Positions 8,255-16,843 of a stretch of 64,000 nt of DNA are shown piece by piece. Within the stretch, counting starts at the first letter, position 1. Each line of letters opens with the position of its first letter. Under the pieces are notes generated by a model. That model saw only the letters and a list, made by a program, of their open reading frames with translations, did no database searches and was not told the origin of the DNA. The translations under genes and the position numbers were made by a program. This DNA is from UBA695 sp042691655 (GTDB lineage: Bacteria > Verrucomicrobiota > Verrucomicrobiia > Chthoniobacterales > Chthoniobacteraceae): assembly GCA_042691655.1 (NCBI GenBank), contig CP170506.1, positions 4,588,001 to 4,652,000 of the forward strand, in the 5' to 3' direction.

Positions 8255-10579
8255 TCAGCATGTGCCGCGGGCCGAGGTATCGATATTGGCCACGCCATAG
8301 GTTCGGCGAAGCCTTTGGGTAAAGATGAGCATGACCACCCCGCCGATCAACATGGCCCAGGTGCTCGGTTCGGGAACCACCGTGAGCGTCAGATCATTAG
8401 CTACCCCGTCGGTGCTTGCCGCCGAGGAGATAAAGGCGAGTTGATATTGAACGGCGCTGCCACCGCTGCCGACCGTAAAAATCTTGTCAGCCCCGAGCGT
8501 TACGGCGACTCCATTGACTAGGATCGTGTCGAAAAAGCCCTCGGCGCTGGCCGCCTGGCCGCTGTTATTGATCACCAACGTGATCGAGTCGCCCAAAGTC
8601 GTCAACGTGCTCAAAGAGCTGAGGTCCAATGTTCCGGCGAGTGTCACGAGTCCGCTCACCACCACTTGGTCGTAAGTGCCCGCCGCCGTGCCGCTCGTCA
8701 CCTGCATCGATAGCTTGGAAGCGCCGTCCATCTTAAACGTACCGTTAATGATGCTGTTACCGGGGCTGTTGCCGGGAGCCAGCGTGCCCCCCACGAGCGA
8801 AAGGTCGCCATTGATGGTGCCGGTGCCGCTAATGAAGCCGCCCAAAGCCGTCACATTGCCGCCCAGCGTTCCATTGTTGCTCAAGGTGCCGGAAACCGAT
8901 ATGCCGACGCTGGAGGTCACTTTTCCGCCACTGCTCAGCGCCGTGCTGCCGGAGGAAATGGAGAGGCTGCTCACGGTGGTGGTTCCACTCAGAGTGCTGT
9001 TTCCCGTAATGTTGGTGACCCCCAAGGTCAAGCCGCGGCCGTTGATGGTGCCCCCGGCTACACTAGTCGTTCCGCTCACCTTACCGCTGCCGCTCAAGAT
9101 GGCGGCATTAACCGCCACGGCGCTCGCCGCGTTGAGCGATCCATTGATATCCAATTCGCCAGCCGATACGGTGGTGGCTCCTGTATAGGTATTGGAACCG
9201 GAGAGAATCCAGACGCCGGTTCCCTGTTTGGTAACGGAGGTGGTTTTGATCGTTCCGTTTACGGCGTCGGAGATCACGCCAGCGAATTCACCGGTGCCGG
9301 AGGTGGAGCCTTGGAATGTCACCAGGTGGACGCCGGTTGAACTAGACGTGCCGGTATTCGTCAGATTGGACGTGAATTTTAACAACCCCGTGCCCGACTG
9401 GTCAAATACGGCTCCAAAAGTGCCGGAGGTGGTGCCTGTACCCGATCCCAGCGAAAGCGATCGTGCCGTGGTTTCCCCCGCGCCGGTATAAATCAGCGTT
9501 CCTGTATTGGCGGTGGCGTTTCCAGAATTGCCAAAGACCAGGCCGCCTGTGGCCAGGCCGTAGATATTCGCTCCGTTGGATGATCCGGAAACCACGGAGT
9601 TCACTGAATCCGTGGACAACGTGGCGTTTGCCGTATTTTGTCCGATAGTAATCGTTCCAAGCCCGAACGGATTGGTAACGCCGTTTGCAATCACCGTGCC
9701 GCCCGCAATATTGATGGATCCGGCAGCGGAGGAACCGGTTCCCCCACCGTTTGCGGTGAATTTAAGGGTGCCCGTATTGCCGACATCATTCAGATAAATG
9801 CTCTGGTAGCTACCGGCATTGTTAGTAAAGGTGCCCGTGAGCGTCAGAGTGGTCCCGGCAGCCGCGTAAATCTTGCTGGAACCGCGGTTGAAAGTGATAT
9901 TTCCAGAAATGGTATTATTACCGTTTTGGTTTCCGATATTGGTGGCAAGGCTAGTTGAAGCCAGCGATATATTATTCGCGATCGTAAGTCCCGTGCCGTA
10001 GATGATCAAAGAGTCATTGAATCCGGTTCCGCCGGTGCCTGCCGCCGTATTGATATTGATATTGGCACTGCCCAGAGCCTGCGACGATTTGAGCGTAACC
10101 GCCGCTCCGCCGATTGTGACCGTCCCGGCGACGGAGGTATTGGTGCCTGCCAGAATCGTGCCCGCCGCGCCGCTGGTGGAAAAACCGGAGGCCGCGCCCA
10201 AAGCGGCGTTAATCGTCAGCGTTCCACCGTTGTTGGCGATCACGCTCCCGGCGGTGAGGTTCAAAAGATCCGTGGCCCCGCCGTTGATCGTATAGAACTT
10301 GGTGTTAAACGTCAGCCCGCCTGCGGTAACGGTTCCCGAGACGCTCACCGCACCGCCGGACGTGCCGGAGGCGCCGCTAAACACGGCAGCGTCTCCCGAA
10401 TTCCAGACGGCATCCGCGGTTCCCGTGGACCAGTTTGCCGTCGTGGCATTCCAGGTTCCATTGCCGCCGCTTGAGGTGTTGTGCGTTAAGCCGGGGTCCC
10501 AAGTAACGGTTGCGGCGTTCGTGGAATTCAGGGTGACGAGCCACAGGACTCCCAAGGGGAGCAAGAATAAGCGTTTCAT
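8255..10579 (-). CDS. PEP-CTERM autotransporter-repeat surface protein, 774 aa
   Basis: I chose the ATG at 10579 because it opens a signal peptide (MKRLFLLPLGVLWLVTLNSTNAA). An ATG at 10615 would add 12 residues. The body is Gly/Ser/Thr/Asn-rich, with repeats of the autotransporter-associated beta-strand type (for example GTGVWILSGSNTYTGATTV and TLAPGNSPGNSIINGTF), which predict a long beta-helix. The C-terminus has the exosortase signal VPEPSTWAMLIGG, a transmembrane stretch and an RLRR cluster. Such proteins are exported, cut and anchored or released at the surface by an exosortase, which is not in this window. About 14 residues follow the arginine cluster, longer than usual. A copy of the ACTCAACTGGAAAGT motif lies 100 bp upstream. 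It is likely part of the matrix or the substrate-binding surface. Confidence 0.9.
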   Translation of the reverse strand: MKRLFLLPLGVLWLVTLNSTNAATVTWDPGLTHNTSSGGNGTWNATTANWSTGTADAVWNSGDAAVFSGASGTSGGAVSVSGTVTAGGLTFNTKFYTINGGATDLLNLTAGSVIANNGGTLTINAALGAASGFSTSGAAGTILAGTNTSVAGTVTIGGAAVTLKSSQALGSANININTAAGTGGTGFNDSLIIYGTGLTIANNISLASTSLATNIGNQNGNNTISGNITFNRGSSKIYAAAGTTLTLTGTFTNNAGSYQSIYLNDVGNTGTLKFTANGGGTGSSAAGSINIAGGTVIANGVTNPFGLGTITIGQNTANATLSTDSVNSVVSGSSNGANIYGLATGGLVFGNSGNATANTGTLIYTGAGETTARSLSLGSGTGTTSGTFGAVFDQSGTGLLKFTSNLTNTGTSSSTGVHLVTFQGSTSGTGEFAGVISDAVNGTIKTTSVTKQGTGVWILSGSNTYTGATTVSAGELDINGSLNAASAVAVNAAILSGSGKVSGTTSVAGGTINGRGLTLGVTNITGNSTLSGTTTVSSLSISSGSTALSSGGKVTSSVGISVSGTLSNNGTLGGNVTALGGFISGTGTINGDLSLVGGTLAPGNSPGNSIINGTFKMDGASKLSMQVTSGTAAGTYDQVVVSGLVTLAGTLDLSSLSTLTTLGDSITLVINNSGQAASAEGFFDTILVNGVAVTLGADKIFTVGSGGSAVQYQLAFISSAASTDGVANDLTLTVVPEPSTWAMLIGGVVMLIFTQRLRRTYGVANIDTSARGTC

Positions 10580-10678
10580 TTTAGGGGTATTCGGGGTTGA
10601 CGTAGTCGATGGCATTGGGGGATTTGGGTTTGCACCTGAAAAACACCACTAAAGCCCGGCGCGAACAATCAGTTTGCA

Positions 10679-10693
10679 ACTTTACAGTTGAGT
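10679..10693 (-). promoter_or_regulatory. Shared upstream motif, copy 1 (PEP-CTERM gene)
   Basis: Read on the minus strand it is ACTCAACTGTAAAGT, one mismatch from the other three copies. It lies 100 bp before the chosen start of the PEP-CTERM gene and has the same orientation as that gene. The gap 10580-10768 holds no other feature I can support. Confidence 0.55.
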
Positions 10694-10768
10694 GGATTCG
10701 CGGCTCCTTTTGGGGCGATAATACGGGGTGTTATCACTAATCAATTTTACACCCTGCTGATACAAGCT

Positions 10769-11494
10769 TTACGTCCCGGGCTGATCGCTAGACGTGCTAA
10801 GCTGCCTGCGCCGTTCCTCTGTTTTAAGATAGCGCTCCAGCACTTCCTGGTAGCTCGCTGGCAAGATCAAAGGTGCCGACGGGGGCGACGCGAAGGTGTA
10901 AAGAAATATGGTGCCGGTCAGGAGATCCCTATAGGCCACGGGAAAGCCCGTATCCGCCTCGATCCAGGCCTCCTGTTTGCCCCCCAGCACATAATGGTAG
11001 CAAACCCGCCGGTCGTAAGAGACGACCTTGTCATAATAGGATTCCTTAATCCAACCCACCCCGGTGAACCCGTCAAAATAACGCGGCGACAAATCAGCCG
11101 ACGATGATTCCTGGGTATATTGTGCGAACCCGGACTTTGCGTCCACTAGTCGCATTAAGATAATGCGGGTATTATGCGTATTCGGCATCATCACGGCCTG
11201 GCGGCTAATCCAATACTCATCACTGGGGTGCTCGAAATAGCTGACGGTGATGCGAGCCGTATCGCCGGTTTTTACGGTGTGAACCTGGCTGATCTCGCCA
11301 GAGGGAGCCTTTGCGGACGCCTCCTGCGAACTCTCCGGGGGTTTAGGTTTGCGGACCGTAACGGTCCAGTCTGCGCTATCCGGAACCGGGCGCACGAAGG
11401 GCGCTTTTGGCGGCGGATACCAAGATTGGGCCGACAGGTTTGCAACGCCGCACAGGAGCGCGGCAATAACCATGTTAAAAGAAAATCCGCTCAT
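10769..11494 (-). CDS. Secreted protein of unknown function linked to the Verru_Chthon cassette, 241 aa
   Basis: The start ATG overlaps the stop of cassette gene A (ATGA at 11491-11494), so the two are translationally coupled. An N-terminal signal peptide is visible (MSGFSFNMVIAALLCGVANLSA), followed by a Pro-rich linker and a beta-rich domain (TGDTARITVSYFEHP, KQEAWIEADTGFPVAYRD). The phrase about a value being carried by a 'D-x-x-TG-x-P' strand resembles outer-membrane lipoprotein-sorting folds, but only weakly. No catalytic motif is evident. Its position as fifth gene of the cassette operon, just before the PEP-CTERM gene, suggests it helps assemble or tether the pilin-like complex. That role is inferred from context only. 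Confidence 0.72.
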   Translation of the reverse strand: MSGFSFNMVIAALLCGVANLSAQSWYPPPKAPFVRPVPDSADWTVTVRKPKPPESSQEASAKAPSGEISQVHTVKTGDTARITVSYFEHPSDEYWISRQAVMMPNTHNTRIILMRLVDAKSGFAQYTQESSSADLSPRYFDGFTGVGWIKESYYDKVVSYDRRVCYHYVLGGKQEAWIEADTGFPVAYRDLLTGTIFLYTFASPPSAPLILPASYQEVLERYLKTEERRRQLSTSSDQPGT

Positions 11495-14400
11495 TGGGTC
11501 ACCACCTCAAGTTGCTGATCAATGACGTCGCCGGTGAAGCGGTCAATGGCCACATGCAGCCAGTAGTGCCGCTCACCTTCAACCACAAACTGGTCGAGCT
11601 TGCTGGCGTTAAGCGGATAGCGTCCCGCTTGCGCCACGATGTCGATCATCAAATTCCACGTGCGCGTTTGCCCCACATCGGCCAGCGCCCGAACCACTCC
11701 CTCCCGGCGGGTTTTGATATTTTGTTCGTCCGTCGTGCCGAAATCCGAACTTCCAAGCGAAGGCACGAGCTTGGTGGCGATTTCATCCCGGCCCACCATG
11801 GCATTGGTTCCCGATGCGTTGAGGGCCGCCAAATCAGTGGCGATCTGCTCCGGCTTCGATAACGCCGCGGCCCCCACCACATCGGAGATCGTGTTGGCGA
11901 GCACGGATTGCAATACCGTTTTATTCTGGGTGTTTAGGTTAAGCCGCCCCGCAATGACCCGATCCGTACCGCTGCATTGGCTGACCGTAAAGAGATCGAG
12001 CAATCCGCTGTCCGCGCTCGATGTAGTAATAAAGTTCAGCGTTCGCCAAGGATAGTCACGCGAGGTGTAACCCAATTCACCGACGCTATAAAAGGGCCGG
12101 TTCAACACCACCGGGCGGTCGATGGACCGCGCATAGGGATCGCCCTCCCAGTTGGCCGTGGAAGGACTCGTGGTGAACATCCCGCTGTCGGCGATGCGCA
12201 TGATGCCGTCCGGATCAGGATAACTATAAGTATTGGAACCACCACTGGCTTTATTATTGCGTGAAAGCTGGGCCAAATAGTAATTCGTTTTGTAAAAACC
12301 GTCCGGAATGGCTTGGTTGCCAACCGCGCCGTCGGTGAGAAGGGAAGGCTCTGAGGAGGAAGACCAAAGCGATCCCTGCCAGTAAGAGCGGCTAACATTT
12401 CTCACCATGGCGGGGTTGAAACGGATGGAACGCGGGTCCGAGGTCGCCCAGGTGACCGTGGATGTGCCCACCTGCCAGATCGGCCCGTTGAATCCCGATA
12501 AATCCAACCTTGGCAGGGCCGGGGTCGCTCCGCTGCCCGTGCCCACAACGTACCACCCGTTGATCCAGTTGAAACTGCCCGAGGCGGGATCGTTCATGCC
12601 GACAAAATAGTTATACGGAATCCAGCTCCCCCCCGGTGTTTTGAATTCCATCCAGGCATTGAAGGGGTCGTTGGCATCATGGCCGGTGGCGGTTTCAAAC
12701 CATATATAGTCGCCGCTGCCGAGCGTGCCCGTGGTGGCCGGGTTGACGGAAAAATCCGGCAGCCGGTAGCCGAGGTATTGTTTGGTATCGGAAGTCGAGA
12801 CCGCGCTCATCAGCGCCCAGCTGTGCCCGGTTGAACTTCCAGCGCTTACGGGGTCTTTGATGTCCAACTGAACAGGCACGGCCGGTTCCGCGAATCCATT
12901 GACCCCCTGGCTCGCCGTCTGGGAAAGTTCGATGCTCGTTGATGCGATACTGTCGGTATAGCCACCGGACGCCCAAAGGTATTTCGTGGTCAGCGTGCTG
13001 AATTTGTTGAAGGCTCCGAAGGACCCCTTCAAACAAAGCCGAACCTGCGGACGGGCGCTGGGCACGGACCCCTGGTGCGGATTCCACAGCGATAATACAA
13101 AGTAATTGTTTAAAGTATTGGGGTCGGTGGTGGTGCCCGCCATCGTCTTTAGAAAATTCAAATAGGGCAGACTTTCAATGCCGCAAGCCTGCCAATAGGG
13201 CGGGCTTGCGGCTGGATTGTACTCGATCACGATGGGGCAACTGCTCGAATCGTATTGAGACAAAATGTTGGCCCCGATGCGAAAAAGGTGGAAGGCGTAT
13301 TTCTGCTGCGCAAGCGTGGAAAACCGGGTGTTACTGGGCGCGGTGGCCGGGGAATCTCCATCCTTTGCCAATGAACCCGCGAGGAGGCCCGCTTGGAGCA
13401 GTTCGAAAAAGTTGGGCTCGCGGGCGGTGCCCTCGTCGCGCACTTGTGCCAGAGTTTTGATGGAGGGCTGAACGGTCGTTCCCGTGGGGCCTACATATTG
13501 CCAGACTCCGTTCGTCCAGTCCCAATGCAGCCCAAAGCAAGTCTGGACGGCGTCCGCGGTGGCTCCGTTCTGAAGTCCGCCGGGGCCAATCCACTTCATA
13601 CGGTCCAGCGGGAAGCGGCGGTAGACCACCGGATCGCCAGGTACCACATTGTAGTCGGCCCGCGTGACGCCATCGATCCCGTAGCTCTTGATGGTCGTGG
13701 TGCCGCTACGGCGGACGCAGGAAATGAAAGGATTAACCGACGTGGCGTCGAGCGCATTGTCCTTATAGGCATAGGCATTGCCCGTTCCGTTGCTGCCCCC
13801 CAGATCGCTGGCGTTATACGCGGGGCGCCAGCTCGGGGCATTCTGTTCACGGGTAAAGGTGGTCAGGTTTGGAAGCATGGCCGTCGTCAAACCGGCGATG
13901 TTGCTTTGGGCGGCTTTTATGAGATCCTGACGGCTCAGAAATGCCCGGTCGCCGGAGGCAACTTTCTTGTTTCCGCCCGCCGAAGCCGAACCGGTCACAT
14001 AGGAAATGTAATTCGTGCCGCTGGTGGCGCTGGCGGCATTGCGCCACTGCACCAAGGCCGTGGTGTCGATCCCCAATACCGAGAGGTCCGCTCCGGCAAG
14101 CGTCCCCTTGAGGGGGCTCACCGCTGACGGGGTTGAGAGAAGATCCTTGGGATAGCCCGCGACCGTAATATCCAATAACCCCCCTTCGTCATAGATGGTA
14201 TAGGCAAAGCGCCCGACGGCGTAGTTTGTATTTGAAAGCGCGGGATTGTTGAGCGTGTTGGCGCCGGTTCCCAGCGGGATGCCCGCGCCGCTTGTGGGAC
14301 CGCTGCGGGTCAGGATGACCCAATTGGGCGCGGTGGTTAAGGTGCCGAGCTTGGGGAGATTCCAGCGCGTGAGGTCCACAAAGCGCCCGTTACGGGAGGG

Positions 14401-14826
14401 CGTCAGGGAATTCACCGTGGAGGACAAAAGGAGGGTGCCGCTTGCGAGCGTGCCCGTGTATGAAGGTGAAGTGCCGCTGCATTTGATCAGGGCAGGCACG
14501 CCCGCGCAGGTCCCGGTGGCTTGGGGGGCGATGTTCGATCCTGTGACGTTAGTATATAGCGGCTTTTCGGGAAATGTCGTATCCGGCGCGCTATCTTTGC
14601 CCATCTCCTGTTGCAGATCGGCGATGATCAACCGCAAGCTACCTCTTGCGATTTGCTCGGCCTTTAGAGATTGGCTATAGCTGAACGTCGCTGAGCGATC
14701 CGTGCTCATGCGGTTCATGTAGGCCATCAACACGATGCTGATCAGCGCCACCATGGATAAGACAATCACAAGGGCGATCCCTCGGTCTGTCTTTGCCTGA
14801 ATTCGCCTATTATTGCAGCGATACAT
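11491..14826 (-). CDS. Verru_Chthon cassette protein A-like (large pilin-like protein), 1111 aa
   Basis: I chose the ATG at 14826. The upstream ATG at 14970 would overlap the preceding gene by 160 bp and gives unconserved residues. The N-terminus has a short basic stretch (NNRRIQAKTDRG) and then a hydrophobic helix (IALVIVLSMVALISIVLMAYM), like PilX or minor-pilin proteins without a full GFTLxE site. A Gln-rich helix follows. The rest is a very large Ser/Thr/Asn-rich beta domain. Length, N-terminus and gene order match the family named Verru_Chthon cassette protein A, known from Chthoniobacter and Verrucomicrobium. It overlaps the end of gene C by 17 bp. It is presumably the big tip or scaffold partner of the three small pilin-like proteins. 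The biochemical role of the family is not known. Confidence 0.85.
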   Translation of the reverse strand: MYRCNNRRIQAKTDRGIALVIVLSMVALISIVLMAYMNRMSTDRSATFSYSQSLKAEQIARGSLRLIIADLQQEMGKDSAPDTTFPEKPLYTNVTGSNIAPQATGTCAGVPALIKCSGTSPSYTGTLASGTLLLSSTVNSLTPSRNGRFVDLTRWNLPKLGTLTTAPNWVILTRSGPTSGAGIPLGTGANTLNNPALSNTNYAVGRFAYTIYDEGGLLDITVAGYPKDLLSTPSAVSPLKGTLAGADLSVLGIDTTALVQWRNAASATSGTNYISYVTGSASAGGNKKVASGDRAFLSRQDLIKAAQSNIAGLTTAMLPNLTTFTREQNAPSWRPAYNASDLGGSNGTGNAYAYKDNALDATSVNPFISCVRRSGTTTIKSYGIDGVTRADYNVVPGDPVVYRRFPLDRMKWIGPGGLQNGATADAVQTCFGLHWDWTNGVWQYVGPTGTTVQPSIKTLAQVRDEGTAREPNFFELLQAGLLAGSLAKDGDSPATAPSNTRFSTLAQQKYAFHLFRIGANILSQYDSSSCPIVIEYNPAASPPYWQACGIESLPYLNFLKTMAGTTTDPNTLNNYFVLSLWNPHQGSVPSARPQVRLCLKGSFGAFNKFSTLTTKYLWASGGYTDSIASTSIELSQTASQGVNGFAEPAVPVQLDIKDPVSAGSSTGHSWALMSAVSTSDTKQYLGYRLPDFSVNPATTGTLGSGDYIWFETATGHDANDPFNAWMEFKTPGGSWIPYNYFVGMNDPASGSFNWINGWYVVGTGSGATPALPRLDLSGFNGPIWQVGTSTVTWATSDPRSIRFNPAMVRNVSRSYWQGSLWSSSSEPSLLTDGAVGNQAIPDGFYKTNYYLAQLSRNNKASGGSNTYSYPDPDGIMRIADSGMFTTSPSTANWEGDPYARSIDRPVVLNRPFYSVGELGYTSRDYPWRTLNFITTSSADSGLLDLFTVSQCSGTDRVIAGRLNLNTQNKTVLQSVLANTISDVVGAAALSKPEQIATDLAALNASGTNAMVGRDEIATKLVPSLGSSDFGTTDEQNIKTRREGVVRALADVGQTRTWNLMIDIVAQAGRYPLNASKLDQFVVEGERHYWLHVAIDRFTGDVIDQQLEVVTQ

Positions 14827-15619
14827 ATCTTTCAAGAATTTGAATTCCCGTGGGGAGCCCTTTGGGATACTTGGCCCAAAATGCGCCGCTGTTAAGAAAG
14901 GCTTCCCAATTCGCCTTGGTGCTCGTGGTTCCCGTGGCAGCCGCCTCCAGAGCTTGACGGATTGAAACAAGATTTGCCGCGCTTAGTTGCTTGAGCGTGT
15001 GGTCATCCACGATCGCCAACGCAATACCCATCGCCTGGACACCATTGGAGGCATTATAAAGAGAGGACATGGTGCCATCGGCGTAAACGAAGGTGATTTT
15101 AAAGCCGACCACCCCGGGAACGGTGTCTCGTAATATGATACTGTTGAGATTGCCTCCAAAATCGGTGGTTGAGGTGCTAAACGGCACTGAGCCCGGCGAA
15201 TCGCTCCATGCAATAGCGGTATCGCCCCGTTGCAGGATGCTATTGGCGGAGGCACTATTGATCCCATAGGTGACCAGCGAAACATCGCGCATGGTATTGG
15301 TTCCGCTGAGCCCGGCGCGCCGGGTATAAAACGCAAGGACCGTTGACCCCGACGAGACCGGGAAGGCGCTCAAGTCCTCCCGGAATATTCCCATTTGGGC
15401 GTCCTGTGAAATCAAGTCGAGCATGGACCGCGCTTTGGAAAGATTGTTGGCCTGTTTTTCGCCCATCAGCCAGGTATCTCCAGCCATCCGCGCCAGTTGG
15501 GTCAGGAGCATTACGATAAATCCCAGGATGATCATCGCGCTCATGATTTCGAGCAGCGTAAATCCTCTACGCCCCGCGATGCGCCCGCTAGTATAGTGGG
15601 ATAAACGTAACCGTTTCAT
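14810..15619 (-). CDS. Verru_Chthon cassette protein C-like pseudopilin, 269 aa
   Basis: It has a typical type IV prepilin N-terminus: a basic leader of 18 residues, then RRGFTLLEIMSAMIILGFIVMLL, where G-F is the expected prepilin peptidase cut and E is the +5 glutamate. The globular part is about 230 residues and resembles longer minor pseudopilins of the GspJ kind (KARSMLDLISQDAQMG). The start overlaps the end of gene B by 32 bp and the stop overlaps gene A, so the genes form one operon. It probably sits in the inner membrane or in a pseudopilus. Prepilin peptidase and the type II secretion core genes are not in the window. Confidence 0.85.
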   Translation of the reverse strand: MKRLRLSHYTSGRIAGRRGFTLLEIMSAMIILGFIVMLLTQLARMAGDTWLMGEKQANNLSKARSMLDLISQDAQMGIFREDLSAFPVSSGSTVLAFYTRRAGLSGTNTMRDVSLVTYGINSASANSILQRGDTAIAWSDSPGSVPFSTSTTDFGGNLNSIILRDTVPGVVGFKITFVYADGTMSSLYNASNGVQAMGIALAIVDDHTLKQLSAANLVSIRQALEAAATGTTSTKANWEAFLNSGAFWAKYPKGLPTGIQILERYVSLQ

Positions 15620-16058
15620 ACCGTCCCTCGGCGTTGGTTAAAGCCGCAGTGGGGGGCCAACTTAGGATCAAATGCACCATTGCCATCCGGGGGCCGGTAA
15701 CATTACTAGTCCCGCTATAACAAGCGACCGAATAGGCAGCCTTTGATGGATCCGTAAGTTTACCATCATGCCCCACAAAACAAGGTTCCGAGGCGTAGGC
15801 GTCTCCATAGGCTTGCGTCATTGCCGCCGCCGGTATCGCCCACGTCCCCGATCCCGCGGCGTCTTTGGTGGGCGAGGCGCTTCGCGTGGCGATGATATTC
15901 GAGGCGAGATCGGCCGCATGAAACTGGTTGTTCGAGTCTCGCCGCGCTTTGAGCCCGATACTGAATAATCCCACCAACGCAACGATGACAAATGAACACA
16001 CCCCCATCGCGACGACGATCTCGACGAGCGAAAAGGCACGACCATTCTTGGTAATCAT
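15588..16058 (-). CDS. Verru_Chthon cassette protein B-like pseudopilin, 156 aa
   Basis: The start at 16058 follows the stop of gene D after one base (TAA C ATG), and puts the prepilin cleavage motif close to the N-terminus: MITKNGRAFSLVEIVVAMGV. A start at 16250 would add 64 residues overlapping gene D. F-S-L-V-E gives the usual cut after the small residue and the +5 glutamate, followed by a hydrophobic helix (CSFVIVALVGLFSIGL). The small globular domain is typical of GspI-like minor pseudopilins. Third position in size and tight coupling on both sides support the cassette assignment. Confidence 0.84.
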   Translation of the reverse strand: MITKNGRAFSLVEIVVAMGVCSFVIVALVGLFSIGLKARRDSNNQFHAADLASNIIATRSASPTKDAAGSGTWAIPAAAMTQAYGDAYASEPCFVGHDGKLTDPSKAAYSVACYSGTSNVTGPRMAMVHLILSWPPTAALTNAEGRYETVTFIPLY

Positions 16059-16059
16059 G

Positions 16060-16746
16060 TTACGGACGATAAACCATGGTATTGCCGGTAAAGCCATTGA
16101 CCCGGAAGACCGCGATATTATGGCTTTCAAGAGTCGCTCCCCGCATGGCCTGGAGGGCGAATTCAATGACATTGACCGGACTGGAAGTATTGCGCGCTTC
16201 CCCCGAGGGCGTAAATTGAAGGGCTCGTCCAAAATCCACCGCTTGCCCACGAACGTTCACCTTAAAAACAGCGGTCGATGCCGGGCTGTTATTAATGGAG
16301 CTCACCTCGGGAGAGATATTGGGAAGCGTTGGAATCTGGGCGGCGGTAAAGGCACCGGCTTCGCCTAATTTAGCCATCGGGTAGGTCTGGATCTTTCCAA
16401 TGAGATCAATATTGGCATTGGGAACGCTCCCAAAGTCCGCCCAGGGCGAGGGGTCGATTCCGCTTTTTGAAGCCAAAACAACAACCTCCAAAGAGCCGCC
16501 GTTGGCATCGGATGCATTCTGACGAAACGCCACCCATACATAAGTGTTTTGAGCCACCGCGTATTGCCGGGCCTGCTCCAGCGTCCCCGCGATACCCGAG
16601 ATGGCGGTATTCGTCTTTCCACTATTGGACAACGAAGGCAGCGCGGGCGCAACCAGACCAAAAAGCATTCCCATTGTTCCAATAATGAGCAACAGCTCCA
16701 ACAACGAGAATGCCTGATCTCTGGGGGGGGAGGGTTTCGTATTCAA
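16060..16746 (-). CDS. Verru_Chthon cassette protein D-like pseudopilin, 228 aa
   Basis: This is the first gene of the leftward cassette operon. The N-terminus reads RDQAFSLLELLLIIGTMGML, a prepilin cleavage site with the +5 glutamate and a hydrophobic helix, as in GspH-like pseudopilins (ARQYAVAQNTYVWVAF follows, as in that family). The operon D-B-C-A plus one extra gene is tightly packed down to 10769. It diverges from the LacI-family gene. The conserved motif at 16794-16808 lies 48 bp upstream and points towards this operon. Confidence 0.85.
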   Translation of the reverse strand: MNTKPSPPRDQAFSLLELLLIIGTMGMLFGLVAPALPSLSNSGKTNTAISGIAGTLEQARQYAVAQNTYVWVAFRQNASDANGGSLEVVVLASKSGIDPSPWADFGSVPNANIDLIGKIQTYPMAKLGEAGAFTAAQIPTLPNISPEVSSINNSPASTAVFKVNVRGQAVDFGRALQFTPSGEARNTSSPVNVIEFALQAMRGATLESHNIAVFRVNGFTGNTMVYRP

Positions 16747-16793
16747 CGTATCTATCTATGGATGTACCATTGACAACCTGCAACCTGGAATTT

Positions 16794-16808
16794 ACTTTCC
16801 AGTTGAGT
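16794..16808 (-). promoter_or_regulatory. Shared upstream motif, copy 2 (cassette operon / lacI-like gene)
   Basis: On the minus strand the sequence is ACTCAACTGGAAAGT, identical to the copy at 20320-20334. The match continues downstream: both are followed by a TTC, then AGGTTG(C or T)AGGTT, giving 30 of 34 identical positions. It lies in the 97-bp divergent gap, 48 bp from cassette gene D and about 36 bp from the regulator start, so it could control both. Confidence 0.62.
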
Positions 16809-16843
16809 CAAGCGTCCTCCCCTTTTTTACCCCATTATAAACT

